A stretch of 64,000 nucleotides of DNA from Sanguibacter hominis ATCC BAA-789 (GTDB lineage Bacteria; Actinomycetota; Actinomycetes; Actinomycetales; Cellulomonadaceae). How positions within the stretch are numbered: the first letter of the stretch is position 1; every line of letters starts with the position of its first letter. Where the stretch lies: the NCBI RefSeq assembly GCF_012396185.1, contig NZ_JAAXOW010000002.1:1-64000 (forward strand), written 5' to 3'. This document shows positions 1-9,203 of this stretch, piece by piece. The translations under genes were made by a program, and so were the position numbers. The notes below the pieces were generated by a model, which saw only the letters and a program-made list of their open reading frames with translations, searched no databases and had not been told where the DNA came from.

Positions 1-100
1 GAGGGAAACGCCCGGTCCCATTCCGAACCCGGAAGCTAAGCCTCTCAGCGCCGATGGTACTGCCCTGGAGACGGGGTGGGAGAGTAGGACGCCGCCGGAC
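1..100 (+). rRNA. rrf: 5S ribosomal RNA, 3' part
   Basis: The window opens inside a 5S rRNA. The typical actinobacterial 5S core is readable (GGTCCCATTCCGAACCC near 14-30, GGAAGCTAAG at 31-40, GCGCCGATGGTACTG at about 48-62, GGGGTGGGAGAGTAGGACGCCGCCGGAC at 73-100, quoted in parts). The first bases lie before the window, so the gene is truncated by the window edge. It is followed directly by a strong terminator, so this is the end of an rrn operon. Confidence 0.93.
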
Positions 101-111
101 AACCATTCACC

Positions 112-142
112 AAAGGCCCACCCCCGATCGGGGTGGGCCTTT
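112..142 (+). terminator. rrn operon terminator
   Basis: A 13-bp perfect stem, AAAGGCCCACCCC / GGGGTGGGCCTTT with a 5-base loop, stands 12 bases after the 5S end. The A-run and T-run are part of the stem, as in intrinsic terminators. Confidence 0.9.
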
Positions 143-296
143 GGCGTACCCAGACAACCCCGGCCTAGGCTGAACATGTGAGGTCGCCTGCGGCGGCGGG
201 TTCAATCTATTGCGGGCGCTGGGCGGTTCGACGGCGGCGTCAAGGCGCGCTGAGGGTCCGTGCCTTGTGGGGGCCGGACGTCGCCTCAGCACCAAC

Positions 297-302
297 TAGA
301 CT
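297..302 (+). promoter_or_regulatory. -10 box of gatC (leaderless)
   Basis: TAGACT ends 6 bases before the gatC ATG. No Shine-Dalgarno sequence fits in that gap, so transcription probably starts at or next to the A of the start codon. Confidence 0.55.
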
Positions 303-308
303 GGTTCC

Positions 309-605
309 ATGTCCTCACTCTCCCGTGACGAGGTGGCGCGCGTCGCCGAGCTGGCGCGCATCGACCTCAGCCCAGAACATGTCGACAAGCTGGCCAGTGA
401 GCTCGCCGTCATCGTGACCGCGATCGAGAAGGTCAGCACGGTCGCCACGGCCGACGTCCCCGCGACGAGCCACCCGCTGCCGCTGACGAACGTCTTCCGT
501 GAAGACGTGCCCGTCGCGCCCCTCAGCCAGGAGGCCGCGCTCTCAGGGGCACCCGCCCACGAGGACGGCCGATTCCTCGTTCCCCAGATCCTCGGAGAAG
601 AGTGA
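309..605 (+). CDS. gatC: Asp/Glu-tRNA amidotransferase subunit C
   Basis: GatC is the small structural subunit that clamps GatA to GatB in the cytoplasmic amidotransferase that turns Glu-tRNA(Gln), and often Asp-tRNA(Asn), into the amide form. The 98-residue protein opens with the family pattern [20 protein letters not shown] and ends with the conserved [10 protein letters not shown]-type tail. Length is normal. It is the first gene of gatCAB, its stop overlapping a possible GTG start of gatA. The start has no Shine-Dalgarno sequence and follows a TAGACT box by 6 bases, so a leaderless mRNA is likely. The adjacent rrn operon is separated by a terminator. Confidence 0.96.
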   Translation: MSSLSRDEVARVAELARIDLSPEHVDKLASELAVIVTAIEKVSTVATADVPATSHPLPLTNVFREDVPVAPLSQEAALSGAPAHEDGRFLVPQILGEE

Positions 606-607
606 CC

Positions 608-2119
608 ATGGACCTCACCCGACTCTCGGCAGCCAAGCTGGCCGAGCTTCTCGCCGCGGGCACCGTGACCTCTGTCGAGGTCACGCAGGCCCACCTCGAC
701 CGGATCGACGCCGTCGACGGCCAGGTGCACGCCTTCCTCCACATCTCTGACGCCGAAGCGCTCAAGACCGCTGCGGACGTCGACGCACGCCGGGCTGCGG
801 GGGAGAGGCTCCACCCCCTCGCAGGCGTGCCGATCGCCATCAAGGACGTCGTCGTCACCGAGGGGCTCCCCACCACTGCTGGATCCAAGATCCTCGACGG
901 CTGGATCCCGCCCTACGACGCGACCCTCATCGAGCGGATCAAGGACGCAGGGCTGCCCATCCTCGGGAAGACCAACATGGACGAGTTTGCGATGGGGTCG
1001 TCGACGGAGCACTCCGCCTACGGCAACACGCACAACCCCTGGGACCTCGACCGGATCCCCGGCGGCTCCGGCGGTGGTTCCGCCGCCGCCGTCGCCGCAT
1101 TCGAGGCGCCCCTCGCGATCGGCACCGACACCGGTGGTTCCATCCGGCAGCCGGGCGCAGTCACCGGCACCGTCGGGGTGAAGCCCACGTACGGCTCCGT
1201 CTCGCGCTACGGCCTCATCGCCATGGCATCGTCGCTCGACCAGGCAGGACCGGTCACGCGGACCGTCCTCGACTCCGCTCTGCTCCACGAGCTCATCGGC
1301 GGTCACGACCCGCGCGACTCGACGTCGATCGACGAGCCGCTCCCGAACCTCGTGGAGGCCGCGCGCCAGGGTGCGCTCGGCGATCTGACCGGGCTGCGCG
1401 TCGGCATCGTCAAGGAGCTCTCCGGCGATGGATACCAGGACGGGGTGAGCGCCCGCTTCGCTGAGTCGGTCGCTCTCCTCGAGAAGGCGGGTGCGACCGT
1501 CGTCGAGGTCTCCTGCCCCCACTTCGAGTACGCGCTCGCCGCGTACTACCTGATCATGCCGTCCGAGGCGTCCAGCAACCTCGCCAAGTTCGACGGCATG
1601 CGTTTCGGGCTTCGTGTCGAACCCACCGACGGCCCTGCGACCGCGGAGCGCGTCATGTCCGCGACCCGCGGCGCCGGCTTCGGCGACGAGGTCAAGCGCC
1701 GCGTCATCCTCGGCACCTACGCTCTGTCGGCCGGGTACTACGACGCCTACTACGGCAGCGCGCAGAAGGTCCGTACGCTCATCCAGCGTGACTTCGACTC
1801 CGCGTTCGAGGTCGCCGACGTGCTCGTCTCGCCGACCGCCCCGACGACGGCCTTCAAGCTGGGGGAGAAGCTCGACGACCCGCTCGCGATGTACCTCAAC
1901 GACGTCGCCACGATCCCCGCGAACCTCGCAGGCATCCCCGGGATCTCCGTCCCGAACGGCCTGTCTGACGACGGGCTTCCCGTCGGCTTCCAGATCCTCG
2001 CGCCGGCGAAGGCCGACGATCGTCTGTACCGCGTCGGTGCGGCCCTCGAGGCCGCACTCGAGAACACGTGGGGTGCGCCGCTGATCGCGCAGGCCCCGGA
2101 ACTGGAGATCGCACGATGA
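608..2119 (+). CDS. gatA: Asp/Glu-tRNA amidotransferase subunit A
   Basis: GatA is the glutaminase subunit. It releases ammonia from glutamine and channels it to GatB. It is an amidase-signature enzyme of about 503 residues. The Ser-cisSer-Lys triad is visible: Lys about 79 in GVPIAIKDV, cis-Ser about 154 in [11 protein letters not shown], and the nucleophile Ser about 178 in [11 protein letters not shown] prefer ATG 608 because GGAGAAG lies 7 bases upstream; GTG at 602, overlapping the gatC stop, is the alternative. The stop overlaps the gatB start (ATGA), implying translational coupling. Confidence 0.97.
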   Translation: MDLTRLSAAKLAELLAAGTVTSVEVTQAHLDRIDAVDGQVHAFLHISDAEALKTAADVDARRAAGERLHPLAGVPIAIKDVVVTEGLPTTAGSKILDGWIPPYDATLIERIKDAGLPILGKTNMDEFAMGSSTEHSAYGNTHNPWDLDRIPGGSGGGSAAAVAAFEAPLAIGTDTGGSIRQPGAVTGTVGVKPTYGSVSRYGLIAMASSLDQAGPVTRTVLDSALLHELIGGHDPRDSTSIDEPLPNLVEAARQGALGDLTGLRVGIVKELSGDGYQDGVSARFAESVALLEKAGATVVEVSCPHFEYALAAYYLIMPSEASSNLAKFDGMRFGLRVEPTDGPATAERVMSATRGAGFGDEVKRRVILGTYALSAGYYDAYYGSAQKVRTLIQRDFDSAFEVADVLVSPTAPTTAFKLGEKLDDPLAMYLNDVATIPANLAGIPGISVPNGLSDDGLPVGFQILAPAKADDRLYRVGAALEAALENTWGAPLIAQAPELEIAR

Positions 2120-3621
2120 GCGCCACCACCGTCGACCTCGTCGCGTACGACGACGCGGTCCGCCGCTACGACCCCGTGATCGGCATCGAGGTGCACGTCG
2201 AGCTCGGGACTCGTACCAAGATGTTCTGCGCCGCCGAGGTCGAGTTCGGCGGCGAGCCGAACTCTCAGACCACGCCGGTCTCGCTCGGCCTCCCCGGTGC
2301 CTTGCCCGTCGTCAACCGCACCGCGGTCGAGTACGCGATCCGCATCGGCCTCGCGCTCAACTGCGAGATCGCCGAGTCGTGCCGGTTCGCGCGGAAGAAC
2401 TACTTCTACCCGGACGTGCCGAAGAACTTCCAGACGTCCCAGTACGACGAGCCGATCGCGTTCGACGGTCACCTCGACGTCGAGCTGGACGACGGCTCGG
2501 TGTTCCGTGTCGAGATCGAGCGCGCCCACATGGAGGAGGACGCAGGCAAGAACACGCACGTCGGTGGCTCCACCGGCCGGATCCACGGAGCCGAGTACTC
2601 GCTCGTCGACTACAACCGTGCAGGCATCCCGCTCGTCGAGATCGTGACGCGTCCGATCGTCGGCGCAGGTGACCGCGCGCCCGAGGTCGCGCGCGCCTAC
2701 GTCCAGACGCTGCGCGACATCTTCCGCGCTCTCGACGTCTCCGAGGCCCGCATGGAGCGCGGCAACGTCCGCGCCGACGTCAACCTCTCGCTCCGCGCGA
2801 CGCCCGAGTCGCCGCTCGGCACGCGTACCGAGACCAAGAACGTCAACTCGTTCCGGTCGATCGAACGTGCCGTCCGTTACGAGGTCTCCCGCCAGGCCGC
2901 AGTGCTCGACGCGGGCGAGACGATCATCCAGGAGACCCGGCACTGGCACGAGGACACCGGCATCACGACGTCGGGCCGTGTGAAGTCCGACGCCGAGGAC
3001 TACCGGTACTTCCCCGAGCCTGACCTCGTCCCCGTCGCGCCCAGCCGCGAATGGGTCGAGGAGATCCGCACGAGCCTCCCGGAGATGCCCGTCGCACGCC
3101 GCAACCGGCTGCAGGCCGAGTGGGGCTATGCCGACCCGGAGATGCGCGACGTCGTCAACGCGGGCGCACTCGACCTCATCGAGGCGACGGTCGCCGCCGG
3201 CACGAGCGCCGCCGCCGCTCGCAAGTGGTGGATGGGCGAGCTCGCCCGACGCGCCAAGACCGACGAGATCGAGCTCGAGCAGCTGCCCGTCACCCCGCAG
3301 CAGATCGTCGAGCTCCAGCAGCTCGTCGACGACGGGAAGATCAACGACAAGATCGCGCGCCAGGTGCTCGAGGGCATCCTCGCGGGCGAGGGCAGCGCCG
3401 CACAGATCGTCGCGGACCGCGGCCTCGAGGTCGTCTCCGACGACGGTCCGCTCCTCGCCGTCATCGACGAGGTGCTCGCTGCGCAGCCCGACATCGTCGA
3501 GAAGATCAAGAGCGGTAACCTCGGCCCGATCGGTGCCGTCATCGGAGCCGTCATGAAGGCGACCCGCGGGCAGGCCGACGCCGGTCGCGTCCGCGAGCTG
3601 GTGCTCGAGAGGATCGGCTGA
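2116..3621 (+). CDS. gatB: Asp/Glu-tRNA amidotransferase subunit B
   Basis: GatB binds the misacylated tRNA and carries out the ATP-dependent activation and amidation of the glutamyl (or aspartyl) group, using ammonia from GatA. It has 501 residues, typical for the family. The signature region is intact: [16 protein letters not shown] near residue 18, the [14 protein letters not shown]-type block near 93-108, and the C-terminal tRNA-binding YqeY/helical region, ending [19 protein letters not shown] 2116 overlaps the gatA stop, with CTGGAG 8 bases upstream. Together with gltX and tRNA-Gln in this window it completes the indirect route to Gln-tRNA(Gln). Confidence 0.97.
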   Translation: MSATTVDLVAYDDAVRRYDPVIGIEVHVELGTRTKMFCAAEVEFGGEPNSQTTPVSLGLPGALPVVNRTAVEYAIRIGLALNCEIAESCRFARKNYFYPDVPKNFQTSQYDEPIAFDGHLDVELDDGSVFRVEIERAHMEEDAGKNTHVGGSTGRIHGAEYSLVDYNRAGIPLVEIVTRPIVGAGDRAPEVARAYVQTLRDIFRALDVSEARMERGNVRADVNLSLRATPESPLGTRTETKNVNSFRSIERAVRYEVSRQAAVLDAGETIIQETRHWHEDTGITTSGRVKSDAEDYRYFPEPDLVPVAPSREWVEEIRTSLPEMPVARRNRLQAEWGYADPEMRDVVNAGALDLIEATVAAGTSAAAARKWWMGELARRAKTDEIELEQLPVTPQQIVELQQLVDDGKINDKIARQVLEGILAGEGSAAQIVADRGLEVVSDDGPLLAVIDEVLAAQPDIVEKIKSGNLGPIGAVIGAVMKATRGQADAGRVRELVLERIG

Positions 3622-3624
3622 GCG

Positions 3625-4215
3625 ATGGTCGCCGGCCCCGAGAGACTCGGTGAGATGGTGCGTCTGCGGCCTATGCGGCCGTCGGATGCGCCGCGCCTGG
3701 GCGAGCTCGTCCAAGACCCCGAGGCGATGCGTCTCACCGGGTCTACCCGGACGTACACACCCGAGGAGATCCAGCGGTGGCTCGACGAGGCGCCGACGCT
3801 CGATGGCCGCTACGACTGGGCGATCACGTCGGCCGTGCAGCGCGACGGCGTGTTCGTCGCCGACGAGATGTTCGGCGAGATCGTCCTTGACGAGATCGAC
3901 GCCGAGAACTCGACGGCCAACCTGCGCCTCAACCTCCTGCCCAACTATCGGGGGAGGGGTTACGGCCGCGAGGCGATCGCGCACGTCCTGACGTTCGCGT
4001 TCGCGCCGGACGGGCTCGGCCTGCACCGGGTCTCGTTGCGCGTGCTGAGCATCAACCCGCGTGCACGCATGCTCTACGAGTCGCTCGGCTTCACGGTCGA
4101 GGGCACGCTGCGCGAAGCCGTGCGCGACGGCGAGGGGTGGGCCGACCTCGTCGTCATGGGCATCCTCGCCGACGAGCACGAGGAGCCGGGCCCGCAGGAC
4201 GACGTCGCGCTCTGA
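3625..4215 (+). CDS. GNAT N-acetyltransferase (RimJ/RimL-like)
   Basis: A 196-residue acetyltransferase of the GNAT fold that transfers acetyl from acetyl-CoA to an unknown amine. The N-terminal GEMVRLRPMRPSDAPRL segment is the usual beta1-alpha1 start. The acetyl-CoA pyrophosphate loop is YRGRGYGREAI near residues 110-120, followed by HRVSLRVLSINPRARMLYESLGF, a classic RimJ/RimL-type ending. It starts 3 bases after gatB and precedes a strong terminator, so it is probably the last gene of the gatCAB transcript. The substrate cannot be read from sequence; a link to translation is only suggested by position. Confidence 0.88.
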   Translation: MVAGPERLGEMVRLRPMRPSDAPRLGELVQDPEAMRLTGSTRTYTPEEIQRWLDEAPTLDGRYDWAITSAVQRDGVFVADEMFGEIVLDEIDAENSTANLRLNLLPNYRGRGYGREAIAHVLTFAFAPDGLGLHRVSLRVLSINPRARMLYESLGFTVEGTLREAVRDGEGWADLVVMGILADEHEEPGPQDDVAL

Positions 4216-4242
4216 CACGCCACACCTGAACGACACGCAGTC

Positions 4243-4278
4243 GAAGGACGCCGCGACCTCACGGTCGCGGCGTCCTTC
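4243..4278 (+). terminator. terminator after gatCAB-acetyltransferase
   Basis: A perfect 16-bp stem GAAGGACGCCGCGACC / GGTCGCGGCGTCCTTC with loop TCAC stands 27 bases after the acetyltransferase stop. There is no long T-run, as is common in high-GC actinobacteria. Confidence 0.85.
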
Positions 4279-4414
4279 GCGTGACTGGCCCGTGCGGCAG
4301 AGCCCGACGGCGATCACGGGACGAAACGCCAGCCGCTCAGCCGAACCACGGCGCTGTCCTCGAGCGGACCTCTTTCGGCTGTCGCGACAGCGGGCCCAGT
4401 GCGACGCTGGGGAC

Positions 4415-5080
4415 ATGGAACCTCTCGACACCGCCCGGGCCCAGGAAGCCGTCTACGACGCCGGCTGGCGCGTCGTCGCAGGAGCGATCCGCGCCCGGTT
4501 CACCACCGGCACGTTCGTCCGCGGCGTCCAGCTCGTCGAACGGCTCACCGCCGCGGCCGAGGCGCAGCAGCACCATCCCGACGTCACGTTGCGGTACACG
4601 CACGTCGACGTCGCGCTCACGACGCACGACGTCGGGGCGATCACCTCCGCCGACGTCGACCTCGCGCTCGTCATCTCCCAGATCGCCCAGGACCTCGGCG
4701 TCGCGACGAGCCAGGCGCCGGGCGTCGTCGAGATCGGGATCGACGTCATGGTCAGCGGCGCCGTCGCCCCGTTCTGGCGCGCAGTCCTGGGCTACGAGGG
4801 CGACGACGAAGACCTCGCCGACCCGCTCGGCGCGCTCCCCGGGGTCTGGTTCCAGCAGATGGATGAGCCGCGGCCGCAGCGCAACCGCATCCACCTCGAC
4901 GTGTACGTGCCCCACGACGAGGTGCAGGCGCGGCTCGACGCCGCGCTCGCCGCGGGCGGGACGCTCGTCACCGACCGCTTCGCGCCGTCGTGGTGGGTCG
5001 TCGCCGACGCCGAGGGGAACGAGGCATGCCTGTGCACCTGGCAGCCGCGCGCGAGCCAGGGGTCGCAGGACGAGGGGTGA
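4415..5080 (+). CDS. pterin-4a-carbinolamine dehydratase fused to a VOC domain
   Basis: A 221-residue two-domain protein. Residues about 5-100 match pterin-4a-carbinolamine dehydratase (PCD/DCoH), which dehydrates 4a-hydroxytetrahydrobiopterin in the aromatic amino acid hydroxylase cycle; the active-site pattern E-x3-HHP-x6-Y-x-H..D is complete (EAQQHHPDVTLRYTH near 48-62). Residues about 105-215 look like a glyoxalase/VOC metal-binding fold (MVSGAVAPFWRAVLGY, RIHLDVYVPHDEVQARL, WWVVADAEGNEACL). No hydroxylase lies nearby, so the physiological partner is unknown. ATG 4415 follows a GGGG stretch. It stands alone between two transcription units. Confidence 0.85.
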   Translation: MEPLDTARAQEAVYDAGWRVVAGAIRARFTTGTFVRGVQLVERLTAAAEAQQHHPDVTLRYTHVDVALTTHDVGAITSADVDLALVISQIAQDLGVATSQAPGVVEIGIDVMVSGAVAPFWRAVLGYEGDDEDLADPLGALPGVWFQQMDEPRPQRNRIHLDVYVPHDEVQARLDAALAAGGTLVTDRFAPSWWVVADAEGNEACLCTWQPRASQGSQDEG

Positions 5081-5126
5081 GAGGACCACGCTCCGGACGC
5101 TGACTTCGAGCGCCGCGCGTCAGCCG

Positions 5127-5132
5127 TAGGGT
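5127..5132 (+). promoter_or_regulatory. possible -10 box of ilvD1
   Basis: TAGGGT fits TANNNT and would start a transcript near 5139, leaving a 48-base leader that contains the GAGGAG ribosome site at 5172-5177. No convincing -35 box is visible. Confidence 0.35.
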
Positions 5133-5186
5133 TGGGCGACCGGCATGTCGACGTGAGTGCCGAGCAACATCGAGGAGCTGACCTGC

Positions 5187-7049
5187 ATGAGCCGTCCGCT
5201 GCGTTCCCGGACCTCCACCCACGGCCGCAACATGTCCGGCGCCCGCGCGCTCTGGCGCGCGACCGGCATGGGCTCGGAGGACTTCGGCAAGCCGATCATC
5301 GCGATCGCCAACTCGTACACGCAGTTCGTACCCGGTCACGTCCACCTCAAGGACATGGGTGACCTCGTCGCGAGCGCGATCGTGGAGGCCGGCGGCGTCG
5401 CCAAGGAGTTCAACACGATCGCCGTCGATGATGGGATCGCGATGGGCCACGGCGGCATGCTCTACTCGCTCCCGAGCCGCGACCTGATCGCCGACTCGGT
5501 CGAGTACATGGTCAACGCGCACTGCGCCGACGCGATCGTCTGCATCTCCAACTGCGACAAGATCACGCCGGGCATGCTCAACGCCGCGCTGCGCCTCAAC
5601 ATCCCCGTCATCTTCGTGTCGGGCGGGCCCATGGAGGCGGGCAAGGCTGTCGTGGCCGACGGCGTCGCACGCACCCCGCTCAACCTGGTCAACGCGATCA
5701 ACTACGCGGCCGACGACGACGTGTCCGACGATGCGCTCGCCAAGGTCGAGGAGAACGCCTGCCCCACGTGCGGCTCGTGCTCCGGCATGTTCACCGCCAA
5801 CTCGATGAACTGCCTGACCGAGGCCCTCGGCCTCTCGCTCCCCGGCAACGGCTCGACGCTCGCGACGCACGCCGCCCGCAAGGAGCTCTTCCTCGAGGCC
5901 GGTCGCACGATCGTCGAGCTCGCGAAGCGCTACTACGACGACGAGGATGACTCGGCTGCGCCGCGCTCGATCGCGACCAAGGCGGCGTTCGCGAACGCGA
6001 TGACGCTCGACGTCGCGATGGGTGGCTCGACCAACACGGTCCTGCACATCCTCGCGGCCGCCCAGGAGGCGGAGGTCGACTTCACGCTCGCCGACATCGA
6101 GGACATCTCGCGTCGCGTGCCGTGCCTGTCCAAGGTCGCGCCGAACCACCCGGCGTACCACATGGAGGACGTGCACCGTGCTGGCGGGATCCCTGCGCTC
6201 CTCGGCGAGCTCGACCGCGCCGGCCTGCTCGACCACGACGTGACGTCCGTGCACACGCCGACGCTGCGCGAGTGGCTCGACGACTGGGACGTCCGCGGCG
6301 GCAAGGCCACCGAGCGTGCGGTCGAGCTGTTCCACGCTGCCCCCGGCGGCGTGCGCACGACGCAGGCGTTCTCGACGTCCAACCGCTGGGAGTCCCTCGA
6401 CACCGATGCGGCCGGAGGCTGCATCCGCGACCTCGAGCACGCCTACACCGTCGAGGGTGGCCTCGCCGTCCTGCGCGGCAACCTCGCCGAGGACGGCGCC
6501 GTCTTCAAGACGGCGGGCGTCGACCCGGACGTCTTCCACTTCGTCGGACGGGCACTCGTCTGCGAGTCCCAGGACGAGGCGGTCGAGAAGATCCTCACCA
6601 AGCAGGTCCAGCCCGGCCACGTCGTCGTCGTGCGCTACGAGGGCCCCGCCGGCGGCCCGGGCATGCAGGAGATGCTCTACCCGACGTCGTTCATCAAGGG
6701 CCGCGGCCTGGGCAAGGTGTGCGCACTGATCACCGACGGTCGCTTCTCGGGAGGGTCGTCGGGCATCTCGATCGGACACGTCTCGCCGGAGGCCGCCGCG
6801 GGCGGCCTCATCGGCCTCGTCGAGGACGACGACGAGATCGAGATCGACGTCGACACCCGAGTCATCCGCCTCAACGTCCCCGACGAGGTGCTCGCCGAGC
6901 GCCGCGCCAAGATGGAGGCGTCCGAGAACCCGTGGCAGCCCAAGGACCGTGACCGCTACGTGTCGCCCGCACTGCAGGCGTACGCCGCGATGGCGACGTC
7001 TGCGGACCGTGGCGCCGTGCGCGACGTGTCGCTGCTGCGCCGCCGCTGA
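5187..7049 (+). CDS. ilvD: dihydroxy-acid dehydratase, E. coli-like type
   Basis: Converts 2,3-dihydroxy-isovalerate and -methylvalerate to the 2-keto acids of valine and isoleucine. The 620 residues match the roughly 616 of the E. coli enzyme. Start ATG 5187 ([16 protein letters not shown]) is chosen for the GAGGAG 9 bases upstream; an ATG 30 bases earlier lacks one. Fe-S cysteines are in CDKITPGM and [16 protein letters not shown]. At the first cysteine position of the plant/mycobacterial type it reads [12 protein letters not shown], with no cysteine, which matches the oxygen-sensitive [4Fe-4S] group. A second, different ilvD follows at 7183. Confidence 0.95.
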   Translation: MSRPLRSRTSTHGRNMSGARALWRATGMGSEDFGKPIIAIANSYTQFVPGHVHLKDMGDLVASAIVEAGGVAKEFNTIAVDDGIAMGHGGMLYSLPSRDLIADSVEYMVNAHCADAIVCISNCDKITPGMLNAALRLNIPVIFVSGGPMEAGKAVVADGVARTPLNLVNAINYAADDDVSDDALAKVEENACPTCGSCSGMFTANSMNCLTEALGLSLPGNGSTLATHAARKELFLEAGRTIVELAKRYYDDEDDSAAPRSIATKAAFANAMTLDVAMGGSTNTVLHILAAAQEAEVDFTLADIEDISRRVPCLSKVAPNHPAYHMEDVHRAGGIPALLGELDRAGLLDHDVTSVHTPTLREWLDDWDVRGGKATERAVELFHAAPGGVRTTQAFSTSNRWESLDTDAAGGCIRDLEHAYTVEGGLAVLRGNLAEDGAVFKTAGVDPDVFHFVGRALVCESQDEAVEKILTKQVQPGHVVVVRYEGPAGGPGMQEMLYPTSFIKGRGLGKVCALITDGRFSGGSSGISIGHVSPEAAAGGLIGLVEDDDEIEIDVDTRVIRLNVPDEVLAERRAKMEASENPWQPKDRDRYVSPALQAYAAMATSADRGAVRDVSLLRRR

Positions 7050-7059
7050 CACGCTCCTC

Positions 7060-7096
7060 GACAGGCCCGGACCGCTTCGGCGGACCCGGGCCTGTC
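7060..7096 (+). terminator. terminator after ilvD1
   Basis: GACAGGCCCGG (7060-7070) pairs with CCGGGCCTGTC (7086-7096); the loop contains a further CCGC-TTCG-GCGG mini-hairpin. It begins 10 bases after the stop. Confidence 0.75.
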
Positions 7097-7170
7097 CGTG
7101 TCCCCGGGCGCTGACGTCCCCGGGCAGGGCGCGGGCTGCTGCACCTGTGGCCTCGCGAGGGCATGCGGGT

Positions 7171-7176
7171 GATACT
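7171..7176 (+). promoter_or_regulatory. -10 box of ilvD2 (leaderless)
   Basis: GATACT ends 6 bases before ATG 7183, with no ribosome site between them. Confidence 0.45.
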
Positions 7177-7182
7177 CGCGGT

Positions 7183-8886
7183 ATGGCGAGCGACGACGCG
7201 ATCGACATCAAGCCCAGGTCACGGCAGGTCACGGACGGGATCGAGGCGACGGCCTCGCGCGGGATGCTCCGCGCCGTCGGCATGGGCGACCACGACTGGG
7301 ACAAGCCGCAGATCGGCGTCGCGAGCTCGTGGAACGAGATCACTCCGTGCAACCTGTCGCTCGACCGCCTCGCGAAGGCCGTGAAGAACGGCGTCCATGC
7401 GGGCGGCGGCTACCCACTCGAGTTCGGGACCATCTCCGTCTCCGACGGCATCTCGATGGGCCACGAGGGCATGCACTTCTCGCTCGTCTCGCGCGACGTC
7501 ATCGCGGACTCCGTCGAGACCGTGATGATGGCTGAGCGGCTCGACGGCTCAGTCCTCCTCGCGGGGTGCGACAAGTCGCTGCCCGGCATGCTCATGGCCG
7601 CCGCGCGGCTCGACCTCGCGTCCGTCTTCCTCTACGCCGGCACGATCGCTCCCGGGTGGGTCAAGCTCGAGGACGGCACCGAGAAGGACGTGACCCTGAT
7701 CGATGCCTTCGAGGCGGTCGGAGCGTGCGCGCGCGGCCTCATGAGCACGGAGGACCTGGGCCGCATCGAGCGCGCGATCTGCCCGGGGGAGGGCGCGTGC
7801 GGGGGCATGTACACGGCGAACACGATGGCGTCTGTGGCCGAGGCGATGGGCATGTCGCTGCCCGGCTCAGCGGCACCGCCCTCGGCGGACCGGCGTCGTG
7901 ACTCGTTCGCTCAGCGCTCGGGCGAGGCGGTCGTCGAGCTGCTGCGACGGGGGATCACCGCGCGGCAGATCATGACGAAGGAAGCGTTCGAGAACGCCAT
8001 CGCCGTCGTCATGGCGTTCGGCGGCTCGACGAACGCCGTCCTGCACCTCCTTGCGATCGCCCACGAGGCCGAGGTCGACCTGACGCTCGACGACTTCCGC
8101 CGCGTCGCCGCCAAGGTGCCGCACCTGGGCGACCTCAAGCCGTTCGGCCGTTACGTCATGGCGGACGTCGACCGGATCGGGGGAGTGCCTGTCGTCATGA
8201 AGGCGCTGCTCGACGCCGGGCTCCTCCACGGCGACTGCCTCACCGTCACCGGCCGCACCGTCGCGGAGAACCTCGCGGACGTCGCGCCGCCTGACCCTGA
8301 CGGCAAGATCCTGCGTGCGCTCGACAACCCGATCCACCGCACGGGCGGCATCACGATCCTCGAGGGCTCGCTCGCACCCGACGGCGCCGTCGTGAAGTCC
8401 GCCGGCTTCGACACCGACGTGTTCGAGGGCACCGCGCGCGTCTTCGAGCGTGAGCGCGCCGCGCTCGACGCCCTCGAGGACGGCGCGATCCAGGCGGGCG
8501 ACGTCGTTGTCATCCGCTACGAAGGTCCGAAGGGCGGGCCCGGCATGCGGGAGATGCTCGCGATCACCGGTGCGATCAAGGGTGCCGGGCTCGGCAAGGA
8601 CGTCCTGCTGCTCACCGACGGTCGGTTCTCCGGCGGGACGACCGGCCTGTGCGTCGGGCACGTCGCACCCGAGGCCGTTGACGCCGGCCCCATCGCGTTC
8701 GTGCGCGACGGCGACAGGATCCGCCTCGACGTCGCGAACGCGCGGCTCGACCTGCTCGTGGACGACTCCGAGCTTGCCGCCCGCAGGGAAGGGTGGGCGC
8801 CGCTGCCCCCGCGCTTCACGCGCGGCGTCCTCGCGCGGTACGCGAAGCTCGTCCAGTCCGCGTCGACAGGGGCGGTGCTCGCCTGA
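7183..8886 (+). CDS. ilvD: dihydroxy-acid dehydratase, mycobacterial/plant-like type
   Basis: A second dihydroxy-acid dehydratase, 567 residues, clearly not a recent copy of the one at 5187. It carries the three-cysteine set of the plant and mycobacterial [2Fe-2S] group: Cys in [10 protein letters not shown], in GCDKSLPGM and in [14 protein letters not shown]. Other family blocks are [30 protein letters not shown] and [13 protein letters not shown]. It has its own leaderless-type start after GATACT and is separated from ilvD1 by a terminator, so the two can be expressed independently. It may also act on other sugar acids, but the branched-chain context argues for the ilv role. Confidence 0.93.
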   Translation: MASDDAIDIKPRSRQVTDGIEATASRGMLRAVGMGDHDWDKPQIGVASSWNEITPCNLSLDRLAKAVKNGVHAGGGYPLEFGTISVSDGISMGHEGMHFSLVSRDVIADSVETVMMAERLDGSVLLAGCDKSLPGMLMAAARLDLASVFLYAGTIAPGWVKLEDGTEKDVTLIDAFEAVGACARGLMSTEDLGRIERAICPGEGACGGMYTANTMASVAEAMGMSLPGSAAPPSADRRRDSFAQRSGEAVVELLRRGITARQIMTKEAFENAIAVVMAFGGSTNAVLHLLAIAHEAEVDLTLDDFRRVAAKVPHLGDLKPFGRYVMADVDRIGGVPVVMKALLDAGLLHGDCLTVTGRTVAENLADVAPPDPDGKILRALDNPIHRTGGITILEGSLAPDGAVVKSAGFDTDVFEGTARVFERERAALDALEDGAIQAGDVVVIRYEGPKGGPGMREMLAITGAIKGAGLGKDVLLLTDGRFSGGTTGLCVGHVAPEAVDAGPIAFVRDGDRIRLDVANARLDLLVDDSELAARREGWAPLPPRFTRGVLARYAKLVQSASTGAVLA

Positions 8887-8973
8887 GGTCGCGCGGCAGG
8901 TGCCTGCCGCTCAGGTCCGACCGCCTCCCGCGGATGCGCACGTCTTAGGGCGTGAGACCCGCGTGCCTGGTGT

Positions 8974-9002
8974 GTGACATCAGAGAGGGGGAGGCGTAGT
9001 GT
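8974..9002 (+). promoter_or_regulatory. ilvBNC promoter
   Basis: GTGACA (8974-8979), a 17-base spacer and TAGTGT (8997-9002) make a near-consensus housekeeping promoter. The -10 box ends 7 bases before GTG 9010, so the leader peptide would be translated from the very 5' end of the RNA. Confidence 0.7.
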
Positions 9003-9009
9003 GTCGAGC

Positions 9010-9051
9010 GTGCAGACGATCCTCGTAGTACTTCCCGGGCGCGCAGCCTGA
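9010..9051 (+). CDS. ilvB attenuator leader peptide
   Basis: A 13-codon reading frame, MQTILVVLPGRAA, whose middle is five branched-chain codons in a row (ATC CTC GTA GTA CTT). GTA is rare in this genome, which would sharpen the response to low Val-tRNA. A GTG at 9001 in the same frame would give 16 residues, but GTG 9010 sits 7 bases after the -10 box and suits a leaderless start. It precedes a hairpin and T-run before ilvB, the classical attenuation layout described for ilvB in actinobacteria such as Corynebacterium. The peptide itself has no function beyond ribosome positioning. Confidence 0.75.
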   Translation: MQTILVVLPGRAA

Positions 9052-9123
9052 CACCGGACACCACCGGTCGCAGCCGCGCGCTCACCCCTCGAACGGCCCC
9101 ACCCGGGCGCGAGGGGCTTTTTT
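9052..9123 (+). promoter_or_regulatory. ilvBNC transcription attenuator
   Basis: After the leader stop, ACCGG/CCGGT (9053-9068) can form a small hairpin, and GGGCGCGC of the leader (9037-9044) can pair with GCGCGCTC (9076-9083). The terminator stem is CCCCTCG (9085-9091) with CGAGGGG (9110-9116), followed by C and six T. GCCCC/GGGGC inside is an alternative pairing. A ribosome stalled at the ILVVL codons would change which arms pair. The exact switch needs folding. Confidence 0.7.
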
Positions 9124-9203
9124 ATGCCTCGGAATGCCTGCCACACACGGCAGGGACCCGGGCAGTCCTCGAAAGTCACAGCACCACAGCCAGGGAGTAA
9201 CCG

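Larger units (their letters stand above)
8887..9203 (+). other. 317-base ilvBNC control region
   Basis: This gene-free stretch holds the ilvBNC promoter (8974-9002), a short leader peptide rich in Ile, Leu and Val codons (9010-9051), an intervening structured region, an attenuator hairpin with a T-run (9085-9123), and the ilvB ribosome site. Nothing else is recognisable in it. Confidence 0.75.

Noticed and set aside
1750-4431. Very long open frame on the minus strand opposite gatA/gatB/acetyltransferase
   Set aside because: It is antisense to well-conserved genes and its sequence is low-complexity Arg/Asp/Val, an effect of high GC at third codon positions. The same holds for long frames opposite the helicase (27624-30404), gltX (40590-43448) and recG.
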